The notes under the pieces are model-generated. The model did not search any database. It had not been told where the DNA came from and was given only the letters and a program-made list of their open reading frames with translations. DNA of 64,000 bases from Alkalilimnicola ehrlichii. Lineage in GTDB: Bacteria; Pseudomonadota; Gammaproteobacteria; Nitrococcales; AK92. Every line of letters begins with the position of its first letter. The stretch's first letter is position 1. Both the position numbers and the translations under genes were made by a program. The stretch lies in NCBI RefSeq assembly GCF_003399765.1, contig NZ_NFZV01000014.1, positions 52,609 to 116,608 of the forward strand, given 5' to 3'. Shown one piece after another: positions 24,418-33,649 of this stretch.

Positions 24418-27225
24418 TTAGAAGTTCAAGCGGGCACCGGCTTGGTAGAACCGGCCGAATTTCTCCCGCTCGTAAACACGGTTGGAATCGCCGCGGTAGC
24501 GGTTTTGGGCGCTATCGGTCAGGTTCATGGCTTCGGCGTAGAGCTGGAAGTTGTCGGTGGCCTGATAGCTGGCGCTCAGGTCGATTTGTGCCCGTGAATC
24601 CCACCAGGTATCGAGGGCCCGATTGGTATCGTGCACCGAGTCGATGAATGCGCTGCGATAGTTGTAGGAAATGCGGGTATTGAACCCATGCCGCTCGTAG
24701 TACAGCGCGAGGTTGCCGCTATGCCGCGACTGCCCCGGCAGGCGGACGCTGCCCTGGCCGGCGGGAAGGTCGGCATCGGATTCGGTGTAGGTGTAATTGG
24801 CGAAAACGCCGAACCCGTCTAACGGCTCGGGCAGGAAGCTTAAGCCCTGCTGCCAGTTCAATTCGACGCCGTAGAGATAACCGCTATCGCCGTTATCCGG
24901 CTGCGAGACTTCCCACAGCTCGCCGTCGATCTCGCGATTGCTGGTGACCTCGAAGATCGGATCGTTCAAGCGCTTGTAGAACGCACCGGCGGAAACGATA
25001 CCGAGCGGGCGAATGTAATACTCCGCCATAAGGTCGAGGTTGTGCGCGTAGGTCGGGTCCAGCTTCGGATTGCCGCGCTCGATTTCGAAATCCGCCGGTT
25101 CGGCTTCCGCGTACGGGGAAAACTGGTTGAGGTTGGGCCGGTTGATCGCTGTGGTGTAGGCACCGCGTACGATCAGGTTGCGGCTGATTTCGTGCCGTAA
25201 GTGGAGGCTTGGGAAGACATGGGTGTAGTTGCGGGATGCTTCCTGTAGCGAAGCCGTTTCGGCGTCGTCGTCCCAGTAGTACGCCTCGGCGTCGGTACGG
25301 GTTTGCTCTACCCGCGCACCGACGATCAGTCGCGTCGCACCCCAGTCGAAGGTGTTCATACCGTAGAGGGCGTAGATGTCTTCCTCGGCCTTGAAGTCGC
25401 CGAAGTAGGCGTAGCCGGCGCGCGCCCGGTAGTTCGGGTCGTTGCGGTAAATGTCGGCGTAGCGATCGAAGGTGTTTTTACGGAAACGGTTGCCAAGCCG
25501 GTAGCCGAAGTTGTTGGAGCGCTCGTTGCGGATGACATCGCTGTATTCGGGGCCATCGGCCGGTTGGCTTCGGTTACGGAAGCGGTCTTCGTCTTGGCTT
25601 TTTTCCTTACGCCGTACTTTCAGGCCGAATTTCGCTTCGGCGTCGGCCGTGCCGAGCTGGAACGGTACGGTGACGTTGGAGGCGACGGTGTGTTCGCGGT
25701 CTTTGCTGCTGCGTTCCCGACGCTCGTATTGCGAGAACTCGAAGTCTTCCGGTGCGAAGCTCAGACCGTCGATGCCGGCTACGGACAGTTTAGGGCTGTT
25801 GCCGTTACGCCAGTCGTAGTCGATGTCGGGGTTATAGTTGAGCGTGTACTCCAGGTAGTCGCGTTTCGGATAACGTTGTTCGGCGCGTGCGGTGGAGACG
25901 CGATAGTCGACGTCGAAGCGGTCGAACCGGTGTTCGCCGCCGAAGGCCAGTTGGTTAAGGGTGTTCTCGACGCGGCGGTGGCGTAGCTCCTTCGTCACCT
26001 CGACGTCTTCGAAGGTGCCGCTGTCCGGCGTCGAGCCCGGCGCATAACCGCCGTATTCGAATTCGGTTGCATGTCGAATCTCGTCGTCGACGAACTTCGA
26101 ATGGGTGCCGCTAAGGTAAAGCGTACTGCGCTCGGAGACCCGGAAGTCCAGGCGGCCGCTTAGCGCATAGCGCTCGCGAGTGAGTTCATAATCCTTAAAG
26201 ACTGTTTCTTCGGGAAAGAACTCGCCGTCGATCTCGGTCCAGTCGTGTTCGACATTATCCGTTTGTCGCTCGGTGCGGGAATGGCTTGCCGAGACCACCA
26301 AACCAATGCGGTCGTCGGCAAACGTGTTACCTAAGGTGAGACCGAGACGGTGATTATCGCCGCTGCCGAGTTCGTTGTAGCCGTAGCCAACGTTTGCCCG
26401 CAGGAAAGGGCCGGATTCGTCGAAGGCGCTGCGCGTGGTGATATTAACGTGGCCGCCGATGGAGTCGGCGTCGAGGTCGGGCGTCAGCGCCTTGGTGACT
26501 TCCAGCGAGGCGACGATATCGGTTGGAATCGTGTCTAGGTCGATGGCCCGCGTGCCGCCGTCGGGCGAGGGCAGGGCGATACCGTCGATGGCGACCCGGT
26601 TAAACTCGGCAGGCGCGCCGCGAACGTTGATGTAGCGCCCCTCGCCTTGATCGCGCTGGACGGAGACGCCGGAAGTGCGGCTCAACGATTCGGCGACGTT
26701 GCCGTCGGGAAAGCGACCGATGGAATCCGCCGAGACCACCGTCATGATGTTATCCGCGGCTCGTTGGCGATTAAGCGAGCGCGATTGAATGTCGCGGATC
26801 GCTTGCACGTTCATAACGCCCATGGCAACGGCTTCGTCTTCCATGCCGATGTCAAGCTGGGCTTTCCCGCCGGGCTCGACGGTAACCTCGACCGACTGAC
26901 TGCGATAACCAAGGTAATCGATGTGCAACCGATAGTTGTCCGGCGGCAAGCCGACAAGGCTGAAGCGGCCGCTACGATCCGTGCGGGCTTCCCGGTTGCT
27001 GCCTTCGACGGTGATCAACGCGCCATTGAGTTGAAAAGCGCGGTTGGCGTCTTGAACGCGCCCCTCGATGCTGCCGAGCGTATTGCCGGCGATTTGAGGC
27101 TGCTGAGCGCTTGCTTGGGCGATCTGAAGTACGCCTTGCGTTTCCAGGTCGGCAGCATGTGATCCTTGCGCTGCGGTTAACGCCGTTGCAACCGCTAGCC
27201 CCAGCGCATTTAGCCGTTTGTCCAC
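24418..27225 (-). CDS. Large TonB-dependent receptor with carboxypeptidase-regulatory-like domain
   Basis: A 935-residue outer-membrane receptor. The GTG at 27225 is chosen since GGGGGA lies just upstream and gives the signal peptide ALGLAVATALTAAQGSHA. After it comes a carboxypeptidase-regulatory-like beta domain (SIEGRVQDANRAFQLNGA to GYRSQSVEVTVEPGG), then the plug (ADNIMTVVSADSIGRFPDGN, GVSVQRDQGEGRYINVRG) and a long barrel ending YQAGARLNF. Receptors of this build import large or unusual molecules. It is followed by two phosphatase genes and a full TonB module, so an organophosphate such as phytate is a reasonable ligand, but that is inference. Confidence 0.88.
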   Translation of the reverse strand: MDKRLNALGLAVATALTAAQGSHAADLETQGVLQIAQASAQQPQIAGNTLGSIEGRVQDANRAFQLNGALITVEGSNREARTDRSGRFSLVGLPPDNYRLHIDYLGYRSQSVEVTVEPGGKAQLDIGMEDEAVAMGVMNVQAIRDIQSRSLNRQRAADNIMTVVSADSIGRFPDGNVAESLSRTSGVSVQRDQGEGRYINVRGAPAEFNRVAIDGIALPSPDGGTRAIDLDTIPTDIVASLEVTKALTPDLDADSIGGHVNITTRSAFDESGPFLRANVGYGYNELGSGDNHRLGLTLGNTFADDRIGLVVSASHSRTERQTDNVEHDWTEIDGEFFPEETVFKDYELTRERYALSGRLDFRVSERSTLYLSGTHSKFVDDEIRHATEFEYGGYAPGSTPDSGTFEDVEVTKELRHRRVENTLNQLAFGGEHRFDRFDVDYRVSTARAEQRYPKRDYLEYTLNYNPDIDYDWRNGNSPKLSVAGIDGLSFAPEDFEFSQYERRERSSKDREHTVASNVTVPFQLGTADAEAKFGLKVRRKEKSQDEDRFRNRSQPADGPEYSDVIRNERSNNFGYRLGNRFRKNTFDRYADIYRNDPNYRARAGYAYFGDFKAEEDIYALYGMNTFDWGATRLIVGARVEQTRTDAEAYYWDDDAETASLQEASRNYTHVFPSLHLRHEISRNLIVRGAYTTAINRPNLNQFSPYAEAEPADFEIERGNPKLDPTYAHNLDLMAEYYIRPLGIVSAGAFYKRLNDPIFEVTSNREIDGELWEVSQPDNGDSGYLYGVELNWQQGLSFLPEPLDGFGVFANYTYTESDADLPAGQGSVRLPGQSRHSGNLALYYERHGFNTRISYNYRSAFIDSVHDTNRALDTWWDSRAQIDLSASYQATDNFQLYAEAMNLTDSAQNRYRGDSNRVYEREKFGRFYQAGARLNF

Positions 27226-27590
27226 GTCTAATCCCCCAAAAAACACGATCCAGATGAGGTTGCTTTGCTTGTCAGCGCTGCGAACGGTAGGCAAGCAATA
27301 TGTCAGAACGATGACGCCTGCTTTAGGGGAGACCGAACGGGATGCAAAAACGATGTCGATCGGCTTCGGATTGAGCTGAAAGGACTCTTTTAGAAGCTTT
27401 TAAACTAGGGAAGCGATCATGCTTATGCCGCATTCTTATGCCGACGACCCGCATTCGGCGGCCATTGGTTACGTGCAGTTAGAGATTTTTTTTCAGCAAA
27501 AAAGAATGGCCTGAGCTGTATGGACCCGCGAGCTAGTGCGGTCGTTAACAAAGCTGTCATCTTGGTTTGTTACCTATCGATGCCGCAGTC
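27226..27590. other. Intergenic region between divergent receptor and GGDEF genes
   Basis: About 365 bases separate the divergent genes, and both promoters should lie here. An A/T-rich patch (GAGATTTTTTTTCAGCAAAAAAG, near 27484-27506) and one perfect Pho half-site CTGTCAT (near 27555) are visible. The second half-site is poor, so a PhoB box is not claimed. No gene or RNA is recognised. Confidence 0.4.
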
Positions 27591-28515
27591 ATGGGAATGA
27601 GAAAGGTCATGCATCGCTCAGGCTATTTTAAGTTGGCTATGATTCTCGGGCCGGCCCTGTTGTCGCTAGGGGCCGTCGCCTGGGTGGGCGAAGGAAAAAC
27701 TTGGCGAACCTGGGATTGGTTAGACATCGTCGGCGAGGGCGGCGCGGCGGCGCTGACGCTGGCTTGGATCGTTTGCGTTTTGGCGAGTCGGCCCGGCGGG
27801 CGGGTGACGAATCTGCTGGTTATCGGTTTTGCCGGTATTTTTCTCTCGCTCTGGCAGGATTTGCTGGACGAGTTTTTTATATCGCCACGTGGTGGGATGC
27901 GTGGTTGGAAAACGTACCGATGCCTATTGGCATGGTGGTGCTGACCGTTGCCATTTATTTTTGGCAGCAAGAGCAAACGGCAATTAACGAGCAATTGCGT
28001 AAACGCGAGCGTTTGTTTCGAGCGCATAATCGCATCGACGGTATTACTCAGGTGTGCGATGCTCAGTATTTGCGGCAGCAATTGGACATAGAGTTGCGGT
28101 TCGCAAGGCAGACCGGCCGCCCCTGTGCTTTGTTGATGCTCGATGTCGACGATTTCGACCGTGTTAACCGCAACTACGGCTACCTCGAAGGCGATCGTTT
28201 TTGCAGGCACTGACGGAGTTTCTGCTACTTAATTTGCGCCGTTCGGATTTGCTTTGTCGCTATGCCGGCGATCGGTTCGGCATTCTTTTGCCCGACACGA
28301 CAGCCGCCGTTGCCGAAGAAATCGGCCAACAACTGGCCGCCGCGGTGCGCCATTTTGCTTATAGAACCGAAACCGGCCAAGTGCTTTACCAGCGAGTAAG
28401 CATCGGTGCGGCGACCGCCGCCGACGAGACGGCAAGCGCATTGCTTAAAAGAGCCGGCAAGGCGCTACGGCAGGCAAAAGACGATAGGGCGAACGCGCTC
28501 TACCTGGCCGCGTAG
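27591..28515 (+). CDS. Membrane GGDEF-domain protein with degenerate active site, two apparent frameshifts
   Basis: Three consecutive frames together encode one diguanylate-cyclase-like protein of about 308 residues. The N-terminus has about four membrane helices (AMILGPALLSLGAVAWV, AAALTLAWIVCVLA, LLVIGFAGIFLSLW, then IGMVVLTVAIYFW), a short linker, then a GGDEF domain (IDGITQVCDAQYLRQQLD, PCALLMLDVDDFDRVNRNYG, DLLCRYAGDRFGILLP). The breaks lie in T-runs at 27873-27878 and 28198-28202; one extra T at each restores the protein. The signature is AGDRF in place of GGDEF, so the glutamate is lost and cyclase activity is unlikely; it may bind GTP or c-di-GMP, or be inactive. The start is uncertain (ATGs at 27591, 27597, 27609). 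Confidence 0.7.
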
Positions 28516-28526
28516 CGGGGGGCGCG

Positions 28527-29552
28527 ATGACGATTCGCAACCTCTGGTTCGAGAACGACACCCGTTGTATTCCTGCCCACTATCATGCCGCCTCGCTGAT
28601 TGACTTGGCCTTGAGCCGGGAAGTCGAAGTCAATCGCTTACTAAGCGGGACGGGGCTGTTCTACGAGCGTCTTGTTCGCGAGGAAGTCAAACTCAGCCCG
28701 CGCCAGCTCTATCGGCTGTTTGCCAATGCCGAGTGCCTGATCCGAGGCGACGATGTCGCGTTTCTTTACGGGCACCGACTGTTTCCGGGGAGCTGTCCGC
28801 CCGCCAGCACGGCGTTGCTGCATGGCCGTTGCCTTTACGATGCCTTGGAAACGCTGGTAGCGAACCAGATGTTGCTAACGCCGCTGCTTATGCCGCGCTT
28901 GGTTATCGATACCCAGTGGTGCTACCTGCACTGGGTCGATAGTTGCGGCGCCGGCGCAAGCCGGCGGTTTTTAGTGGAAGCGGCGATGGCCGGGTTTACC
29001 TCCTTGTGCCGCTGGTTAAGCGGTTCGGAAATACCTTGGGCCTATCAGTTGGATTATTCCTGCCCCGGTTACCCGGAGCAGTATCACGTCCATCTCGGCG
29101 AGCAGGTCGATTTCGCTCAGCCGGTTACCGCCATGCGGGTGCCGAGCCGTTACCTGCATACGCCCTGGCCTAATGGGTCCGGCACCAACCGCCTGTTGGC
29201 GCAGCGGCGTTGCGACGAAGAGTCGTTAGCCTTGGGTTTCCGCGCCGGTATTCAGGCGACGGTGTACGCTTATTTGATGCAGCGTATTCGCCGAGTACCG
29301 ACGCTGGAGCGTTGCTCGGCGGATTTTCATATGAGCCCGGCGACGCTGAAACGTAAGTTGCATAAACACGGCACGTCGTTTCAGCAACTCTTGGATTCGG
29401 CCCGTAAACATGTCTCCGTCTATTTGATCCAGGGGCGGGGGTATAGCAACGAACAGGTCGCCGATTACTTGGGTTTCCATGATTGTGCCAACTTTCGTCG
29501 CTCCTTTAAGCGCTGGACTGGCTTAACGCCCAGCGCCTATCGTCACGTCTAA
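28527..29552 (+). CDS. AraC-family transcriptional regulator (OruR/ArgR-like)
   Basis: A 341-residue regulator with an N-terminal Arabinose_bd-type domain (HAASLIDLALSREVEVNRLL at the start, the family's usual opening) and a C-terminal AraC helix-turn-helix pair: CSADFHMSPATLKRKLHKHG and GYSNEQVADYLGFHDCANFR followed by FKRWTGLTPSAYR. It starts 12 bases after the GGDEF gene and is probably co-transcribed. Its targets are unknown; the divergent receptor/phosphatase island is a candidate by position. Confidence 0.88.
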   Translation: MTIRNLWFENDTRCIPAHYHAASLIDLALSREVEVNRLLSGTGLFYERLVREEVKLSPRQLYRLFANAECLIRGDDVAFLYGHRLFPGSCPPASTALLHGRCLYDALETLVANQMLLTPLLMPRLVIDTQWCYLHWVDSCGAGASRRFLVEAAMAGFTSLCRWLSGSEIPWAYQLDYSCPGYPEQYHVHLGEQVDFAQPVTAMRVPSRYLHTPWPNGSGTNRLLAQRRCDEESLALGFRAGIQATVYAYLMQRIRRVPTLERCSADFHMSPATLKRKLHKHGTSFQQLLDSARKHVSVYLIQGRGYSNEQVADYLGFHDCANFRRSFKRWTGLTPSAYRHV

Positions 29553-29743
29553 CGCGAGGGCGGCCGCTGCCACAGGTAAGTTTTACGTTTTTCCCGTGGC
29601 GGCGACGCCTTAGTGCCGGGATGGTTCTTGTGCCATAAGACGGCGGCAGCATCTTCCTCTTGTTCCCGTCGCATTTCGTCCCGATATCCAACGCAACCGG
29701 CTACCGTTAGTCCTTCCTCATAGGGGCCGGTCGGCTTAATCAC
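29549..29743 (-). CDS. Possible small hypothetical protein
   Basis: A 64-residue frame on the minus strand of the 376-base gap after the AraC gene. It starts with GTG (MIKPTGPYEEGLTVAGCVGY) and is rich in charged residues (RDEMRREQEED). The N-terminus looks like a real protein, but there is no good ribosome site beyond a purine-rich stretch (AGAAGCAAAAGA). It ends overlapping the stop of the AraC gene on the other strand. I see nothing else in the remaining part of the gap (29744-29928). Confidence 0.35.
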   Translation of the reverse strand: MIKPTGPYEEGLTVAGCVGYRDEMRREQEEDAAAVLWHKNHPGTKASPPREKRKTYLWQRPPSR

Positions 29744-29928
29744 TCTTTTGCTTCTGCGGTGTCGCCTGTCTCCTGGGTTTGTTGTTAATTCCGAGATTCT
29801 TGTGCTTGGAAAATGCAGCCTTTTTATCTCGTCCGAGAAGCGTTGGGGAAACGGACAATCGAGAACCGCATCGGGCCGTTACGTGAGGGTCTAAATTCGG
29901 CAACGCGCTGCTTGGTGAGCAATAGCTT

Positions 29929-30351
29929 ATGTGGATAAACCGCAATACATTCGGGCTCTATGGCATCAGGACTGTTGCACCTTTGTTTGCAGGTTTGGTT
30001 ATCGCAGGCTGCGCTGCGACGCCGAGCCAAGTGAGTACCGCCTCGGCCAGGCATGCACTGCCGGCGGCCTTTCAAACAATGCTTGACGAGGAGCCGGTAA
30101 ATAGCCGAGCCGAGTTGCGGGAAAGCCCTTGGGGGCCGGACGTATCGGTTCGCTTGCACGGCCTTTACGATGCGGCGAGCGGGCGGGTTTGTCGTCGACT
30201 AACGGTTGAAGCGGACGGCGTTCGCCGGCCCGCTTTGGCGTGTCGTTCCCAAGACGGCGTATGGACGGCCGTGCGGGTGTTACACGAAACCGGGCGGCCC
30301 GTACCGATGGCGAGCGCTGAATCCGACGGGCGCAGGAGTGCACAGCCATGA
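29929..30351 (+). CDS. Small lipoprotein at head of capsule export operon
   Basis: A 140-residue predicted lipoprotein: VAPLFAGLVIAGCAATPSQ contains a lipobox ending IAGC. The mature part has an alternating charged/hydrophobic pattern and two cysteines (GRVCRRLTVEADG and ALACRSQDGVW), which resembles the small surface-antigen-like lipoproteins found beside polysaccharide export genes. The stop overlaps the next gene's ATG by four bases, so it is translationally coupled to the export outer-membrane protein and probably assists export. Exact function unknown. Confidence 0.7.
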   Translation: MWINRNTFGLYGIRTVAPLFAGLVIAGCAATPSQVSTASARHALPAAFQTMLDEEPVNSRAELRESPWGPDVSVRLHGLYDAASGRVCRRLTVEADGVRRPALACRSQDGVWTAVRVLHETGRPVPMASAESDGRRSAQP

Positions 30352-32099
30352 ACAATTTCCGTCGTTACGATCAGGTTGGGCTTGTTAGGTTACGGGCAAT
30401 GCTTTGGGCGTTGCTGCTGGTGGTTGGCTGCGCCGGATTACTGTTGCCTGTCAAATCGGCTAACGGCGTGCTCGGTATTAGCGATAACAACGAGCAAAAC
30501 CGGCGGGAGCAAGCGGTACCGGTGCCCGACGACTTAGAGTCGCCTTCCGCAGTCGATCGCCGGACCGGTACCTATGGTCCGGGGCCGGATCGGGATAGAG
30601 AGGCGGGGGATACGATTCCGCCGTTCGGGGCGCATTTGTTTACCGGTGGCTTCCGCGGTACGCGCGCTTCCGGGCTTAACCCGAGCTACCGGATCTTGCC
30701 GGGCGATCAAGTCACGCTTCGGGCTTGGGGCGCGGCGGAGATCGATAGGGTGCTGCCGGTCGATGCCCAGGGGAATATCTTTGTCCCCAATGTGGGGCCG
30801 ATTCACGTCGAAGGGGTGAGTAATTCGGAATTGGATAGTCGCGTGCGGGCGGCTATCCGCGAAGTCTTTACCGACAATGTATCGGTTTATACCAATCTCC
30901 AGGGCGTCCAGCCGGTTGCCGTGTTCGTCACCGGCTTTGTTAACAAGCCGGGACGCTATGCCGGGAATCCTAACGATTCTTTGCTTTACTTTCTCGATCA
31001 AGCTGGCGGCATTGACAAAAACTCCGGCAGTTTCCGCCGAATTCGCGTGTTGCGGGAGCGGGAGACGCTGGAAGAAGTCGATTTGTACGACTTTCTGTTA
31101 GCGGGCGATTTAGCGCGACCGCAGTTTGAAGACGGCGACACGATAGTCGTGGAGCGGCGCGGGCCGGTGGTGACCGTGTCCGGCGATGTCGCTCAAGCCT
31201 ACCGTTACGAACTCGATGGCAATGCGCGTCTAGGGCATGAGCTGATCCAGCTGGTGCAGTTAGAGGCGGGTGTATCGCATGTGCTGATTCGCGGCGTACG
31301 CGACCGGGGCCCGGTGTCGGCGTATTTGCCCCTGCACGAGTTCGAAAGCGATGTGCTCCGTTCGGGCGACGAAGTCATCTTTGCCGCCGACCAGCGGACA
31401 GACAGTATTGTGGTCCATCTGGAAGGCAGCTATTACGGCCCGTCTCATTTCGCGGTACCGAAAGACGCAACCTTACGCGAGCTTCTGGACAGCATCGAAA
31501 TCGATCCGGACCTAACCGATGCGCGTAGCGTGTCGCTGCGGCGCCGTAGTGTTGCCGAGCGCCAACGGCAATCCTTGGAGGACAGCCTGCGCCGTTTGGA
31601 GAGCGTTTACCTCGGCGCGCCGGCGTCGACGCCCGAAGAGGCGACGATGCGGGCGCGGGAGGCGGAGCTGATTCAAGATTTCGTCGCCCGAGCAAGCCAA
31701 ATAGAGCCCACCGGGCGAATGGTGGTCGCTCACGATGGGGAAATCAGCAATATCCGGCTGCAAGACGGCGATGTCATCACAATCCCCGAACGCTCCGATT
31801 CCGTCTTAGTAAGCGGCGAAGTGCGGATTCCGCAGGCGATCGTGTATCGCTCCAACGAGAGCGCGCGGGATTATGTCGAGCGTGCGGGCGGGTTTACCGA
31901 GCGGGCCAATCGGCGGGAGATTTTATTAGTCCGGCAAAACGGCGAAGTGGTGGCCGCCCGGCGAGGTGTGGCGCTGCGTCCGGGCGACGAAATATTAGTC
32001 TTACCGACCGCCCCGACTAAGAACCTTCATCTCGCTGCGACCCTGACCCAGATCCTATTCCAGATCGCTGTCACGACGGCTGTGGTATTGGATATTTGA
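30348..32099 (+). CDS. kpsD: Capsule export outer-membrane protein (KpsD/Wza-like, SLBB domains)
   Basis: A 583-residue periplasmic/outer-membrane polysaccharide export protein. A signal segment (MLWALLLVVGCAGLLLPV) is followed by the Poly_export domain (YRILPGDQVTLRAWGA, VDAQGNIFVPNVGPIHVEG), then SLBB domains (VFVTGFVNKPGRYAG, VHLEGSYYGPSHFAVPKDA, VLVSGEVRIPQAIVYRSN). A C-terminal hydrophobic helix (LAATLTQILFQIAVTTAVVL) ends the protein, as in KpsD-like proteins of ABC-dependent capsules. It forms the outer-membrane conduit for the exporter encoded downstream. Confidence 0.88.
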   Translation: MNNFRRYDQVGLVRLRAMLWALLLVVGCAGLLLPVKSANGVLGISDNNEQNRREQAVPVPDDLESPSAVDRRTGTYGPGPDRDREAGDTIPPFGAHLFTGGFRGTRASGLNPSYRILPGDQVTLRAWGAAEIDRVLPVDAQGNIFVPNVGPIHVEGVSNSELDSRVRAAIREVFTDNVSVYTNLQGVQPVAVFVTGFVNKPGRYAGNPNDSLLYFLDQAGGIDKNSGSFRRIRVLRERETLEEVDLYDFLLAGDLARPQFEDGDTIVVERRGPVVTVSGDVAQAYRYELDGNARLGHELIQLVQLEAGVSHVLIRGVRDRGPVSAYLPLHEFESDVLRSGDEVIFAADQRTDSIVVHLEGSYYGPSHFAVPKDATLRELLDSIEIDPDLTDARSVSLRRRSVAERQRQSLEDSLRRLESVYLGAPASTPEEATMRAREAELIQDFVARASQIEPTGRMVVAHDGEISNIRLQDGDVITIPERSDSVLVSGEVRIPQAIVYRSNESARDYVERAGGFTERANRREILLVRQNGEVVAARRGVALRPGDEILVLPTAPTKNLHLAATLTQILFQIAVTTAVVLDI

Positions 32100-32195
32100 T
32101 ATGCGGTATTTGCTTCGATCCAGCTATAAGGCGTGTTCGCCGGTGGCAGTGAGCGGCACCGGCTGGCGCCTGCATTCCGGGACGAAGGCAAGCCC

Positions 32196-32987
32196 ATGAG
32201 CCAGGCGCCGCGGCCGCCTTTGCAAGTTACCTTGGACGTATGGCACGCGATGTTCATGCGGGAAGCATTGGCCAGAACCATGGCGGGCCGTTTCGCGTGG
32301 TTCTGGATGATCGCCGAGCCGGTTGCGTTTGTCGTCATAATGATTGGCGTTCGAGAAGTGCTTGGGCGTGTGCGCTTCGTTATCGGTGCCGATTTCGTAC
32401 CGTGGCTTATTGTCGGGCTCCTGGGTTTTTTCTTGTTCCGAGAAGGTCTGCTGCGTTCGATTGGCGCGGTAGATGCCAACAAAGGCTTATTTGCTTATAG
32501 GCAGGTCAAACCGGTCGACCCTGTCATTGCTCGCAACGTCGTTGAAGGCATCTTAAAAACGGTGGTCTTTATGGTGCTGATCGCTGGAGCTAGTTTGCTT
32601 GGTTACGAAATCTTGCCGGCGGACCCTCTTGCGGCGATGTTTATATGGTTTTCCATCTGGGTGCTCGGCCTTGGCGCGGGGCTGGTAGCTTCGGTGGTGG
32701 CACCGCTGGTGCCCGAAATCGGGCGTGTCTTGCGAATGCTGATACTGCCGTTGTTTCTTTTATCCGGGGTTATCATTCCCCTGCATGCCTTGCCTCACTC
32801 AATTCAACATTATCTTTTATATAACCCGGTCGTACATGCTCTAGAGGCGTTACGACTTAGTTTTTTCTCCGGTTATAAATCGTTGGCCGGAGTCGATATG
32901 CTTTATCTTTGGTGGTGGGCTTTAGCCATGGTTGCCCTGGGTTTAGCACTCCATCTACGTTTTACCATGCGGGTAAAAGCGAAATGA
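32196..32987 (+). CDS. kpsM: Capsule polysaccharide ABC transporter permease
   Basis: A 263-residue ABC-2 type permease of the KpsM family: an N-terminal cytoplasmic helix (VWHAMFMREALARTMAGRF, a typical KpsM opening), then six membrane segments, with LLYNPVVHALEALRLSFFSGY near the end, the family's conserved late motif. It moves completed capsule polysaccharide across the inner membrane with KpsT. The start at 32196 is preceded by an AAGG site. The stop overlaps the kpsT start (ATGA). Confidence 0.92.
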   Translation: MSQAPRPPLQVTLDVWHAMFMREALARTMAGRFAWFWMIAEPVAFVVIMIGVREVLGRVRFVIGADFVPWLIVGLLGFFLFREGLLRSIGAVDANKGLFAYRQVKPVDPVIARNVVEGILKTVVFMVLIAGASLLGYEILPADPLAAMFIWFSIWVLGLGAGLVASVVAPLVPEIGRVLRMLILPLFLLSGVIIPLHALPHSIQHYLLYNPVVHALEALRLSFFSGYKSLAGVDMLYLWWWALAMVALGLALHLRFTMRVKAK

Positions 32988-33649
32988 TCGAAGTGCGCAA
33001 CGTTTATAAACGCTATCGTACTCATCGCGCTGACGATTGGGTTTTGCGCGACATTAATTTTGCGATTCCTCGAGGTGTCAACGTTGGCTTGGTGGGTCGT
33101 AACGGTGCGGGGAAGTCGACGCTGCTGCGCTTAATTGCGGGAATGGACTTTGCGGATAAAGGTGAGATCGTTCGCCGCTGTCGGGTTTCTTGGCCGATCG
33201 GATTGACGGGCGGTTTTCAGGGCTCGATGACCGGGCGGCAGAATGTTAAATGTGTTGCCCGCATTCATGGCAACGATCGCTTTATGAAAGCCGTTATTCA
33301 TCGAGTGGAGGCGTTTGCCGACATTGGCAAGGCGTTCGATCAACCGGTAAAGACGTATTCGAGCGGTATGCGCAGTCGTTTGGCATTTGGCCTATCGCTT
33401 GCGTTCGATTTCGATTTATACCTGTCCGACGAGGCAACGGCGGTGGGCGACAAAGCTTTTCGAGCCAAAGCCACAGCCGCGTTTCGCGACAAAGTGGGCA
33501 AGGCCGGTTTAGTTATCGTTTCGCACAGCGAAGGTATTCTGAAGGAGCTTTGTCAGGCAGGGCTTTTCCTTCGGGATGGTCATGCGTACTGGTTCGACAG
33601 CATAGACGATGCTATCGCCGCCTATCACGAGAGTATTAAGCGCTCATGA
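32984..33649 (+). CDS. kpsT: Capsule polysaccharide ABC transporter ATPase
   Basis: A 221-residue KpsT-type ATPase: MIEVRNVYKRYRTH opening, Walker A GRNGAGKSTLL, a signature region YSSGMRSRLAFGLSLAFDFD and a Walker B of the KpsT form LYLSDEATAVGD, followed by the HSEG switch. The short length and the YSSGMRSRL wording are typical for capsule and O-antigen exporters. It is coupled to kpsM at its start and to the KpsE-like gene at its end (ATGA). Confidence 0.92.
   Translation: MIEVRNVYKRYRTHRADDWVLRDINFAIPRGVNVGLVGRNGAGKSTLLRLIAGMDFADKGEIVRRCRVSWPIGLTGGFQGSMTGRQNVKCVARIHGNDRFMKAVIHRVEAFADIGKAFDQPVKTYSSGMRSRLAFGLSLAFDFDLYLSDEATAVGDKAFRAKATAAFRDKVGKAGLVIVSHSEGILKELCQAGLFLRDGHAYWFDSIDDAIAAYHESIKRS

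Noticed and set aside
25303..25986. A 227-codon plus-strand frame opposite the large receptor
   Set aside because: Antisense shadow; valine/alanine-rich, no motif, no ribosome site.
27540..27575. PhoB box near the phosphate island
   Set aside because: Only one good CTGTCAT half-site is present; the neighbouring half is too poor and the distance to the receptor start is over 300 bases.
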